Notes: a model not told the origin generated them from the sequence alone. 8,806 bases of DNA from Bacteroidales bacterium (GCA_020853175.1 JADYZK010000327.1:1-8806), one strand, 5' to 3'. Numbered from the stretch's first letter, positions 1-6,620 are shown. Program-made: numbers and translations.

Positions 1-1337
1 CCATGATGATGGCCGGTTTTGTTGTGGTAAGTTTTTTCTTTTTCATTCGAAAAGAGCAACGAAAAACCTTCGTGATTACGGCTGTAGTAACGGCTATTGC
101 TTACCTTCCCAACATCAAAATTTTTATGAGTCAGGTTTCGGCAGGAGGTATCGGCGATTGGTTGGGCAAGCCCTCTTCGGATTTTATATTTCAATTTTTG
201 GCCTATTGTTTTCATTTCTCCACCCTGTTTTTTGCAGTCGCAGCTGTAATATTTTTTCTTTTTTTTGTTGCTAAAGGCAGCAAAATGAACAATATAAAAG
301 CATGGACCATGATCAGTTGGTTTGTGCTTTCCTTCACGATCGGTTGGATCTATTCTATGATGCGAACACCCGTATTGCAATACAGCAGCTTAATTTTCAG
401 CTTTCCTTTTGTCATTCTCGGTATTTCGGGTTTTATGAAAGAGCTGAAGCCTTTGCTTAAGCTTGTGATGGTTGCGTTGATTTTAACCACGGGAACCATA
501 AGCTTAATAGCTGATCGCGAACACTTTACTATGATGTATGCTCAAGGATATGATCAAATTGCACTGCGTTTTAGCGAAAACCAATCCACCTACGGTAGCC
601 GAATTTTACAGGTCAACACGGGGGGATCGGAGCGGATGACGGGTTTTTACTTGCAACAAAATCAAGTGCCACATACCCATTTTTTCAACAAAGATGCTGC
701 ATTAGAACCTTTTGTCGCACTTTTGGATACTTCTACTGCTCAATACCTTGCCATTGGCTGGACCGATTATGCTCCTTACAGCTGGGTTGAGGCCGCACGC
801 GTTCGTTTCCCGAAAGTGATTGAAACGATGCATTGGTTCAATTCAGGCTATTATTTGCTCTCACGTGATACGGTTTCAAAACGAGAATTACTTCAAGATG
901 AGCGTTTTGTCATTCAGCAAGTTGATATGAATGGTTTCAAGCATTTTGCCGAAAATGACGAATATGGCCTGTTGTGGGAGGCACGCACCGATTCGATACT
1001 TGCTGTTGATGACGGAATAGTTGTGGTGGGTTATCGGCTCAAAGCCTTGTCATCGGTGGAAGGCGTAAGTGCCGTGCTTGAATTTAAGTCGGCAACGGAT
1101 GGAAAAGCCGTGGTTTGGCGGTCGGGAAAAATACAATCACCGCAAGTGATGGCCGATGGAAGCGTTGTTGTTTTGGTGACCTATCAGTTGGATTCAGGAC
1201 CCAACTTCGAGGCGAACACTCTTCTGCGCACCTACCTTTGGAACAATGTAAAAAGTGATTTTTTGGTTCTCGAACGTTGGATGTACATCAAAAAACAAAA
1301 CCCTATCCTTTTTGGATTATATGCACCACTAAAGTAA
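1..1337 (+). CDS. Polytopic membrane glycosyltransferase-like protein (GT39/GT-C type), 3' part only
   Basis: This is the C-terminal 444 residues of a larger membrane protein. The frame is open to the left edge, and the ATG triplets at 3-11 lie inside a hydrophobic helix, so they are probably internal rather than the start. About five or six membrane segments are visible (near residues 1-14, 22-41, 61-90, 101-118, 125-145 and 150-169), followed by a soluble, presumably periplasmic tail of about 270 residues with no motif I recognise. Helices separated by short basic loops and followed by a soluble domain resemble GT-C enzymes (GT39, ArnT/PMT-like), which move sugars from polyprenyl-phosphate carriers to envelope acceptors. 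The acidic catalytic motif of that fold sits in the first periplasmic loop, which lies outside the window, so enzyme activity cannot be confirmed. The tail could equally belong to an uncharacterised membrane protein family. The stop is TAA at 1335-1337. Coding status is firm; function is moderate to weak. Confidence 0.72.
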   Translation, partial: MMMAGFVVVSFFFFIRKEQRKTFVITAVVTAIAYLPNIKIFMSQVSAGGIGDWLGKPSSDFIFQFLAYCFHFSTLFFAVAAVIFFLFFVAKGSKMNNIKAWTMISWFVLSFTIGWIYSMMRTPVLQYSSLIFSFPFVILGISGFMKELKPLLKLVMVALILTTGTISLIADREHFTMMYAQGYDQIALRFSENQSTYGSRILQVNTGGSERMTGFYLQQNQVPHTHFFNKDAALEPFVALLDTSTAQYLAIGWTDYAPYSWVEAARVRFPKVIETMHWFNSGYYLLSRDTVSKRELLQDERFVIQQVDMNGFKHFAENDEYGLLWEARTDSILAVDDGIVVVGYRLKALSSVEGVSAVLEFKSATDGKAVVWRSGKIQSPQVMADGSVVVLVTYQLDSGPNFEANTLLRTYLWNNVKSDFLVLERWMYIKKQNPILFGLYAPLK

Positions 1338-1364
1338 TTCAGCCTTTTGCGGGCTAAATTTTTT
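1336..1364 (+). terminator. Possible intrinsic terminator overlapping the stop codon
   Basis: AATT-C-AGCC (1336-1344) can pair with GGCT-A-AATT (1352-1360) across a 7-base loop, with one C/A mismatch, and six T bases cover 1359-1364. The hairpin begins inside the TAA stop of the upstream gene. The stem is short and AT-rich, so termination may be weak. The -33 half of the proposed frr promoter lies in the loop. Confidence 0.4.
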
Positions 1365-1374
1365 AGTATATTTG
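1346..1374 (+). promoter_or_regulatory. Bacteroidota-type promoter of frr
   Basis: TATATTTG at 1367-1374 matches the -7 consensus TAnnTTTG exactly. TTTG at 1346-1349 can serve as the -33 element with a 17-base spacer, at the short end of the usual range. Transcription would start near 1380, leaving a leader of about 14 bases before the ATG at 1394. The position directly before a housekeeping gene supports the call. Confidence 0.6.
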
Positions 1375-1393
1375 TCAACAAAACTTTTTGGCC

Positions 1394-1957
1394 ATGACAG
1401 AAGAATCACAATTTATTTTAGACGCTACAAAGGAAAGCATGGAACATTCCATCGTGCATCTTGAGCGTGAGTTACAAAAAATCAGGGCAGGAAAATCAAG
1501 TCCATCCATGCTGAATGGTGTCATTGTTGAATATTACGGCTCGCACGTCCCCATTGACCGTGTTGCCAACATCAACACACCCGATCCGCGCCAAATTATT
1601 GTTCAACCTTTTGATAAAAGCAGCATTCATGCGATAGAAAAAGCCATTATGGCTGCTAATTTGGGTTTCAACCCAATGAACGAAGGGGAGCTTTTGCGTA
1701 TCAATGTGCCACCGCTTACTGAGGAACGCAGAAAAGATTTGGTGAAAAGAGCTAAAAATGAGGCTGAAGATGCCAAAGTAAGCATTAGAAATGCCCGCCG
1801 GCAAGCCAACGATGAAGCCAAGCAAAACGAAAAAGACGGAAGTGCTGAAGACGAAATCAAACGCTTGGTGGATAAGATTCAAGAACTCACCAACGGCTAC
1901 ATCAGCAGGGTGGATAAGATTCTTGAATTGAAAGAAAAAGACATTCTTACGGTCTGA
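1394..1957 (+). CDS. frr: Ribosome recycling factor
   Basis: Cytosolic RRF works with EF-G to split the post-termination ribosome so that it can be reused. At 187 residues it matches the usual length of about 185. Features along the chain: helical domain I (about 1-30 and 105-187), the RAG hinge at 31-33 (close to the usual RTGRA-type segment), beta-rich domain II (about 32-104), the PPLTEERR stretch at 106-113 and SIRNARRQAND at 130-140. In that last stretch R132 corresponds to the conserved arginine that contacts 23S rRNA. The ATG at 1394 is preferred to an in-frame TTG at 1388, because it gives the normal family N-terminus and lies just after an A/T-rich leader. The often-adjacent pyrH (UMP kinase) is absent; the upstream gene is a membrane protein and frr has its own promoter. 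The TGA stop at 1955-1957 directly abuts the converging gene on the minus strand. Confidence 0.97.
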   Translation: MTEESQFILDATKESMEHSIVHLERELQKIRAGKSSPSMLNGVIVEYYGSHVPIDRVANINTPDPRQIIVQPFDKSSIHAIEKAIMAANLGFNPMNEGELLRINVPPLTEERRKDLVKRAKNEAEDAKVSIRNARRQANDEAKQNEKDGSAEDEIKRLVDKIQELTNGYISRVDKILELKEKDILTV

Positions 1958-2566
1958 TTATTCCTTTTCCTCTTTGTTGTCTTTGTTTTTTCTCAACAAC
2001 TTAATCGCGATATTCAAAAGCGAGACAAGCATTGTTGGGTTAGTTAACATATTGGACATTAATCGCTTAGCAAGATTTATCGGATGCAGCTGATCAGTGA
2101 AAGCATCAAAATCATCCTTCATGTCTTCTTCACATTGGTCGGCTTCGCGGCTCAGGCTCAATATTTGCTCTTCGATGCTCATTTGGGGTTGAAGACCGGT
2201 TTGTGTTCCTAAGATAAAATCGTTCACAACAATTTTTTCGTTCACTTTTTTCACAATTGGGTCAATAAAAAAGCGTTTTCTGCCCCAATAAATAATCCAT
2301 CCGATCAGGGTATAAACCAGAGCAAGAATCAAAAAACCTTGATAATAGGTGCCGATATTAGCGCCATACCAAAAAACAAAGGCGAACGACAGCATTAAGA
2401 TAACCAATCCGGCCAAGGCAGTAATGATGGCAGCGGTGAGCAAAAACGAGGCCAGATTGGCGATGTGTTTGCTTAGAATCAAGCCAATGATGTTCAAACG
2501 GATGTTAAGGTAAGTCTTGAAATCGTTGGTAAGATTTCCAATTTCGGTTTCAAATGGTTTTGCCAT
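1958..2566 (-). CDS. Two-helix membrane protein, holin-X/YqjE-like (phage holin superfamily III type), with long C-terminal extension
   Basis: This 202-residue inner-membrane protein has a polar N-terminus (1-25), two strong membrane helices (about 36-67 and 74-95) and a basic exit segment (GRKRFF, 95-100). The layout matches the holin-X/DUF1469/YqjE group, usually annotated as phage holin family protein, although chromosomal members are not known to lyse cells. Those proteins are usually about 110-140 residues. Here about 75 more residues follow: an acidic, probably helical stretch (131-160) and an amphipathic or hydrophobic helix (about 163-191) ending in a KE-rich tail. The extension may dock on membrane or protein. 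The gene is last in a run of minus-strand genes, 62 bases after the YtxH-like gene, and its stop touches the stop of frr. No lysis genes are nearby, so a phage role is unlikely. Family assignment is by layout and moderately sure; the exact function is unknown. Confidence 0.8.
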   Translation of the reverse strand: MAKPFETEIGNLTNDFKTYLNIRLNIIGLILSKHIANLASFLLTAAIITALAGLVILMLSFAFVFWYGANIGTYYQGFLILALVYTLIGWIIYWGRKRFFIDPIVKKVNEKIVVNDFILGTQTGLQPQMSIEEQILSLSREADQCEEDMKDDFDAFTDQLHPINLAKRLMSNMLTNPTMLVSLLNIAIKLLRKNKDNKEEKE

Positions 2567-2628
2567 TTTTTCGTTTTTTAAAGGGTAAAGTACTCAAAAA
2601 GATTGTTAAGAACAGGCTTTAGGGGAAG

Positions 2629-2817
2629 CTATTCTTCCAATTCTTTTTTAATAGATTCCAGCTTGTTGGCCAAATCATTGGCTGCTAGTCGGGAAAAGTC
2701 GCGGGCTTTATTTTTGATTAGCTCACTTCTTTCATCGTTGAGAAAATAAACCAAAGCCGCGCCAGCTAGGGCTCCAAGTAATAATCCTGTTCCGAAATTA
2801 AGTTTCTTTTTTGCCAT
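2629..2817 (-). CDS. YtxH-like small membrane protein
   Basis: The 62-residue product starts with a basic MAKKK, followed by one membrane helix at about 8-26 with a glycine zipper (G11xxxG15xxxG19), then a charged amphipathic helix (about 28-62) ending KKELEE. This is the YtxH pattern: an N-terminal glycine-rich anchor plus a cytoplasmic helix. YtxH proteins are linked to general stress in Bacillus but have no known biochemical activity. The start at 2817 is the only sensible one and keeps the full anchor. The gene lies 24 bases after the AI-2E-family gene and 62 bases before the holin-X-like gene, so translation from a shared message is likely. The glycine zipper suggests helix-helix packing, perhaps with itself or with the neighbouring two-helix protein; that is inference. 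Confidence 0.85.
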   Translation of the reverse strand: MAKKKLNFGTGLLLGALAGAALVYFLNDERSELIKNKARDFSRLAANDLANKLESIKKELEE

Positions 2818-2841
2818 GGGTTTGTTTTTTACTGGTTTAAT

Positions 2842-3939
2842 TTATGTGAGATTTGTGCTTTGGGTTGTCTCTTCGCCCATTTTTAACGATAATTGAAGAT
2901 AAATAACTTTTATAATGGTGTAAACAGGAATAGCTGCCATCATGCCCAAGATGCCTGCAAGGTTTCCAGCCATGATGATGACTAAAAAAATTTCGATAGG
3001 ATGGGCTCTCACACTTTTTGAATAGATAATAGGTTGCAGCAAAAAATTATCAATCATGTTGGAGAAAATAAAAGCTCCGGCGATTGAGAAAATATTAAAG
3101 AAAAGCGCGCCATAATCGCCTATGGACAAAACGTAAATGATACCCATGAGTGTGCCAATGGCAATGCCGATGAGTGGGCCAATATAAGGGATGACGTTCA
3201 TCAAACCACCCATAAAACCAATCAAAATCGCGTTGTTTATACCAAGAATGCCTAAGATGCCCGAAATGAGAATCATCATCGTAAATATCTCAATCAGCAC
3301 ACCAACAAAATATCTGCTGAGCAACCGTCTTGAATTGTACATGATGGTTAAGGCGTTGTGCTGATGGTTTGACGGAGTAATCCACAACACGAAATTACGG
3401 ATGAGCTGAGGTTCTCTTAAAAAGAAAAAACTCAAAAAAAGAATGATTGAAGAGGCCATGAAGAGCGATCCTGTAGCGCTAACGAGTTTCTTAAAAGCAA
3501 CGGAAATAAAAGAGAAACTAACCAATCCTGAAAGTTGGTTTTGTAACATGACAAGTACATCCTCATCCGATTTGATGAAGCCCATATCGAAAAGGTAAAC
3601 ATTCAAGTCGGTGATAAAGCCTTGGTAATAATTGGTCAGCAACTGGGTGTCAATGTTTACAATCAGGTTGGCTTGTTTCACAATCAAAGGAGCCAAAAAG
3701 ATAAAAAATAAAGCGATCACCGAAAGTATGACTAGAATGGTGGCAATGGCACCCACCGAATTACCTAATTGTATGTTTTTTATTTTGAGTGCGCTAAATT
3801 TTCTTACCAGCGGTCGGCCAATGATGGTAATGACAATGGAAACGCAGATGAAAACAAACAAATTAGCGAAATACCAGGCAAATAAGGCTACGATGAGTAC
3901 CCCTGCAATGGATTTAAAATTTTTGGTTAGAGCTCCCAT
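2842..3939 (-). CDS. AI-2E/PerM-family transporter (UPF0118)
   Basis: A 365-residue inner-membrane protein of usual family length. It has hydrophobic segments near 10-40, 62-88, 140-173, 208-236, 238-270, 277-295 and 315-350, with a soluble region at about 90-135 in the position where the family has its periplasmic domain. Diagnostic signatures are NVIPYIGP (248-255), the stretch from IDNFLLQP (296-303) to HPIEIF (313-318), and GILGMMAAIP (329-338). Members include the putative AI-2 exporter TqsA and Na+/H+ antiporters. Substrate cannot be read from sequence, and no quorum-sensing gene is nearby, so the AI-2 label should not be taken literally. The ATG at 3937-3939 gives a normal N-terminus. 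It lies 44 bases downstream of the ABC ATPase, across a small hairpin, and 24 bases upstream of the YtxH-like gene. Confidence 0.92.
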   Translation of the reverse strand: MGALTKNFKSIAGVLIVALFAWYFANLFVFICVSIVITIIGRPLVRKFSALKIKNIQLGNSVGAIATILVILSVIALFFIFLAPLIVKQANLIVNIDTQLLTNYYQGFITDLNVYLFDMGFIKSDEDVLVMLQNQLSGLVSFSFISVAFKKLVSATGSLFMASSIILFLSFFFLREPQLIRNFVLWITPSNHQHNALTIMYNSRRLLSRYFVGVLIEIFTMMILISGILGILGINNAILIGFMGGLMNVIPYIGPLIGIAIGTLMGIIYVLSIGDYGALFFNIFSIAGAFIFSNMIDNFLLQPIIYSKSVRAHPIEIFLVIIMAGNLAGILGMMAAIPVYTIIKVIYLQLSLKMGEETTQSTNLT

Positions 3940-3960
3940 ATTTAAAATTTGGATAAAGAT

Positions 3961-3980
3961 AGTTGCTTTTTAACGCAACT
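3961..3980 (-). terminator. Hairpin after the ABC ATPase gene, possible weak terminator or attenuator
   Basis: AGTTGC (3961-3966) and GCAACT (3975-3980) form a perfect 6-bp stem with an 8-base loop, beginning three bases beyond the ATPase stop. On the minus strand it is followed by ATCTTTATCC, which is T-rich but not a clean U-tract. It could partly separate the ABC genes from the AI-2E gene, or stabilise the upstream message. Confidence 0.4.
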
Positions 3981-3983
3981 GTT

Positions 3984-4679
3984 TTAAACTGCAAAATATG
4001 ATTCCAACGAAGCGAGGGTATCGCTGCCGGCATGGAGGTCGTGAACAACTTTTCCTTCTTCGAGAATGACAACGCGGTCGCATACCTCGCTGATGTGGCT
4101 CAAGTCGTGGCTCGAGATGAGAAAGGTGATTTCTTTTGATTCTTTTTTCTTTTTGATCAAATGCTTTAATCGAATTTGGGTGCTGGGATCGAGGCTGTTG
4201 AAGGGTTCATCGAGCACAATAAGTTCGGGATGGCCCATGAAGGCTGCTGCGATGCCGATTTTTTGCTGGTTGCCCATCGAAAAGTTGCGGATGAGTTTCT
4301 TTTTGCCCAGCACCTCTCCATTAAAAAAGTCTTCCATGCCGGATAGAAACAACTGTATTTCATCGCTTGACATGCCTTTGATCTCGCCGGTGAAAGTAAA
4401 AAACTCTTCGGGACGTAAAAAATCAATCAGGAAACCTTGGTCGAGGTAAGCTCCTGTAAAATGTTTCCAGCTTTCGTCGCCTGCAATAGCTATCCCTTTG
4501 ATGGAAACAGTGCCGCGGTCGGCCAAAAGCAAATCGAGTAAAAGCCTAAAAAGTGTTGTTTTGCCGGCGCCATTGTTGCCCACCAAACCAAAGCTTTCGC
4601 CTTTTGGCACTTGGAGGTTTTCTATATCAAGAACGGTTGTTCCACTGTATGATTTTTGTAACTGATTGATTTGTATCAT
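3984..4679 (-). CDS. ABC transporter ATP-binding protein (ABC-2-type exporter)
   Basis: This 231-residue cytoplasmic ATPase should power the permease encoded just upstream. All motifs are present: Walker A GNNGAGKTT (34-42), Q-loop Q81, a signature FSMGNQQ (133-139), which diverges from LSGGQ in the way common among ABC-2-type exporter ATPases, Walker B LIVLDEP (153-159) with catalytic E158, D-loop NSLDP (161-165) and switch histidine H191. It has a single nucleotide-binding domain of normal length with no fused membrane part, so two copies should act per transporter. The start is ATG at 4677-4679, 48 bases after the permease stop, with no strong Shine-Dalgarno. The substrate is unknown; related systems export lipids, peptides or antibiotics. 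It would usually be annotated simply as ABC transporter ATP-binding protein. The class is very sure. Confidence 0.96.
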   Translation of the reverse strand: MIQINQLQKSYSGTTVLDIENLQVPKGESFGLVGNNGAGKTTLFRLLLDLLLADRGTVSIKGIAIAGDESWKHFTGAYLDQGFLIDFLRPEEFFTFTGEIKGMSSDEIQLFLSGMEDFFNGEVLGKKKLIRNFSMGNQQKIGIAAAFMGHPELIVLDEPFNSLDPSTQIRLKHLIKKKKESKEITFLISSHDLSHISEVCDRVVILEEGKVVHDLHAGSDTLASLESYFAV

Positions 4680-4727
4680 AATATCATTATTAATATTTTA
4701 TTAGAAGCTGCTTTCGGAGAGGGTTCA

Positions 4728-6209
4728 CTAATAGCGTTGTCTAAAACCATCTGCAATGATGTATTTTTTTTCTTTCAGGTTATCAACAATCATCTGGATG
4801 ATCCATTTGCGCAAAGCAAGGGCAACGAGTCCAATAAAACCAATCGCCATCAGTCCTCCGTTGGGATGCCCCAACCATTTAAAGGTCATGTACAACATGA
4901 TCGGGAAAAGGAAAATGGGCAACATCACCAAAAAATGGGTGGCTCCTACACCTTGATAATTGAAAGAGGAGCCTTTGGAGAGGACCATTGTTTTTTTGTT
5001 GTAAGTGGCAAAAAACAAAAGCCCCGGCACTAAAAATCCAATATTGAACAACATACAAGCGGTATTTATAAGCAGTATTTCTGTTCCAAAAAAAACATAG
5101 GGCGTTGTCAGGAGGTAAGATACCACAATAACAGCTGTTCCGAGGGCCATTTTTGCCCGAACGATTTCGCCCATTTTGAGGGCGGAGCTTTGTAAATAAT
5201 CGTTGAAAGCTCCTTCGTAGGCAAAGGCGTATTGCAGGTAATTGATGGCCACGCTGCCTGTGATGAACACGCCCGCGAAAATCAACCAGCCGCTGTCTTT
5301 GGCGTAGTCGTCGGAGGCGTAAAAAATCAATCCATACAACAAAAACAAGGGACTCATCATGACCATGGAACGTGTTCTTTTGTTGCGCAGCTGGAGCTTG
5401 ATGTCCATGCTTATCAGCTGTCCCAAACGGCCTATCTTGTTTAGATATTGCAAGTTACCTACCAAAGAATCGTCTTTGCTGTTGCTTTGGAAGGCTTCCA
5501 AATACATTCCTTTTTTGAAAAACGCGAAGTTAAGTCGGTAGGCCAACACGGCCAGGAGCGGAAAAAACAAAAACAAAAATGGAGCCGTCAAAAAAGTGTT
5601 GAAAGATTGCGCTATGACGGATGAAAACTGAAACCATTTCAGGTATTCAACCATGGCCAGCAAGGCTACCGCAGCCACCGTAACGGCAACCATTTTGAAA
5701 TTGGTTGCCAGATTCTTTTTCAAATAAATAATGATGTAGTTGAAGGCCATATCGAGGCTTAGGAAGCCCAAAAGCCATAATGTGGTTGCCACCGTACCAT
5801 GAACCGGCAAAATTTGGAACAAGGCAAAAGGCAACAAAAACACCAAGGTAAGAAGATTAAAAAAGGAGATACTTCCTCTGAAAAGCAAATAGTTGATAAG
5901 GTTTTTTTTCTGAATCGGCAAATGCTGATAAGGCCGAATTTCAACCGCGGGAAGTTTTTGGATGAAAAACCGAAAAACAAACAAGCCCAAAAAATACCAA
6001 ACCAAAACTCCGTGATAGTGGGCTATCGGGTCGGTTGTATTAAAAGCTTCACCCCATTTTAAAGCCAAAAGCACGGAAACGGCAACGGCTTCGAGAAAAA
6101 GCAGCAAAAAGAAAAAGCCGATAATGATGTTCACGGCGAGGTTTTTTTGCCAAATGGGCGACCTTCGCTGTTGTTTCCATTGGTGGGCAATAAGTTTTGT
6201 AAGCAACAT
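4728..6209 (-). CDS. DUF5687-type ABC-2 permease
   Basis: A 493-residue polytopic inner-membrane protein, the likely membrane partner of the ATPase 48 bases downstream. Hydrophobic helices lie near 25-50, 67-83, 108-134, 143-163, 172-190, 205-225, 284-299, 307-328, 354-376, 378-402, 424-444 and 450-468, giving about 12. The N-terminal LIAHQWKQQRRS (6-17), a basic amphipathic helix before the first membrane segment, and the PYQHLPIQKKN stretch (93-103) are typical of this Bacteroidota family. The two halves look related (see findings): the start resembles LISMDIKLQLRNKRTRS at 265-281, and 93-133 resembles about 337-376. A full double-length permease would pair with two copies of the single-domain ATPase. 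The start is ATG at 6207-6209 and the stop TAG at 4728-4730. No substrate can be inferred. The family assignment is from memory of its sequence pattern, and the exporter role is well supported by the ATPase neighbour. Confidence 0.9.
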   Translation of the reverse strand: MLLTKLIAHQWKQQRRSPIWQKNLAVNIIIGFFFLLLFLEAVAVSVLLALKWGEAFNTTDPIAHYHGVLVWYFLGLFVFRFFIQKLPAVEIRPYQHLPIQKKNLINYLLFRGSISFFNLLTLVFLLPFALFQILPVHGTVATTLWLLGFLSLDMAFNYIIIYLKKNLATNFKMVAVTVAAVALLAMVEYLKWFQFSSVIAQSFNTFLTAPFLFLFFPLLAVLAYRLNFAFFKKGMYLEAFQSNSKDDSLVGNLQYLNKIGRLGQLISMDIKLQLRNKRTRSMVMMSPLFLLYGLIFYASDDYAKDSGWLIFAGVFITGSVAINYLQYAFAYEGAFNDYLQSSALKMGEIVRAKMALGTAVIVVSYLLTTPYVFFGTEILLINTACMLFNIGFLVPGLLFFATYNKKTMVLSKGSSFNYQGVGATHFLVMLPIFLFPIMLYMTFKWLGHPNGGLMAIGFIGLVALALRKWIIQMIVDNLKEKKYIIADGFRQRY

Positions 6210-6229
6210 CGTCTAAAAATTTATGTTTT

Positions 6230-6247
6230 GTTGAAAATCAGTTGAAA
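6230..6247. repeat. Short direct repeat GTTGAAA in the gap before the permease gene
   Basis: GTTGAAA occurs at 6230-6236 and again at 6241-6247, 11 bases apart, close to one helical turn. It lies in the 51-base gap between the nucleotide pyrophosphohydrolase gene and the permease start. It could be a regulator-binding site, but a 7-base repeat in A/T-rich DNA may well be chance. I see no clear TAnnTTTG promoter in this gap, which favours read-through from the upstream gene. Confidence 0.2.
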
Positions 6248-6260
6248 TAAAATTACCCTT

Positions 6261-6605
6261 TCAATCAGGGTTTGATGGGTTCGTTAGCTTTGGGTTGTTT
6301 TTATGACGCTCGGCGTCGCGCTGGTTTTTTTTCTCAAGATTGTTTTCAAAAGCAGTTGTTAGGTCCACCCCGGTTTGGTTGGCGAGGCAGATCAAAACAA
6401 ACAGCACATCTGCCATTTCGTCGGCCATATTTTCAGCATTGTCGGTTGGTTTGGCAGTTTGTTCGCCATATTTTCGCGCCATAATGCGGGCCAATTCTCC
6501 CACTTCTTCCATCAAAAGTGCCGTATTGGTGAGTTCGCTAAAATACCTAATACCCACCTTGTTGATCCAATCATCTACTTTTGACTGTGCTTCTTTCAGT
6601 AACAT
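6261..6605 (-). CDS. MazG-type nucleotide pyrophosphohydrolase
   Basis: The 114-residue cytosolic enzyme should hydrolyse (d)NTPs to the monophosphate plus pyrophosphate, with a likely housecleaning role against non-canonical or excess nucleotides. It shows the all-alpha NTP pyrophosphatase metal-binding motif: EEVGE (E33, E34, E37), then E63-M-A-D66 after 25 residues, giving the four acidic ligands for Mg2+. Flanking features are LLMEEVGELARIMARKYGE (30-48) and the helix around DEMADVLFVLICLANQTG (62-79). It is a single-domain form, about the length of small MazG-like or iMazG proteins and far shorter than the two-domain E. coli MazG (about 260 residues), so I leave the symbol empty. The last 12 residues are polar and proline/asparagine-rich and look disordered. 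It is the first gene of the minus-strand run, with a promoter-like -7 element about 18 bases before its start and 51 bases between its stop and the permease. Confidence 0.93.
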   Translation of the reverse strand: MLLKEAQSKVDDWINKVGIRYFSELTNTALLMEEVGELARIMARKYGEQTAKPTDNAENMADEMADVLFVLICLANQTGVDLTTAFENNLEKKNQRDAERHKNNPKLTNPSNPD

Positions 6606-6607
6606 AT

Positions 6608-6620
6608 CCTTATTATAAGG
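6608..6620. promoter_or_regulatory. Perfect 13-base palindrome at the start of the pyrophosphohydrolase gene
   Basis: CCTTATTATAAGG is a perfect inverted repeat around the central T at 6614. It lies between the proposed -7 element (6623-6630) and the ATG complement at 6603-6605, so it spans the likely transcription start and ribosome-binding region. A repressor bound here would block initiation. On the minus strand its right arm supplies AAGGAT directly before the ATG, which is too close for an ordinary Shine-Dalgarno. An operator role is inference. Confidence 0.35.

Noticed and set aside
1388..1393. TTG as an earlier start of frr
   Set aside because: The ATG at 1394 gives the usual RRF N-terminus and length; the TTG would leave an even shorter leader after the promoter.
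1496..1882. Minus-strand open frames inside frr
   Set aside because: frr is unmistakable on the other strand and these frames have no recognisable protein character.
1958..2566. Prophage lysis gene (holin)
   Set aside because: No endolysin, structural or integrase genes are nearby, and chromosomal holin-X/YqjE-like proteins are common outside phages.
2842..3939. Quorum-sensing AI-2 exporter
   Set aside because: The family name is historical, and several members move other substrates; no luxS or signalling gene is in the window.
3632..3973. Plus-strand open frame of 113 codons antisense to the AI-2E-family gene
   Set aside because: Methionine- and lysine-rich reading typical of the complement of a membrane-protein gene; no family resemblance.
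4671..5033. Plus-strand open frame of 120 codons antisense to the permease end
   Set aside because: It runs opposite the well-supported permease frame and its composition looks like an antisense reading; no domain and no promoter support.
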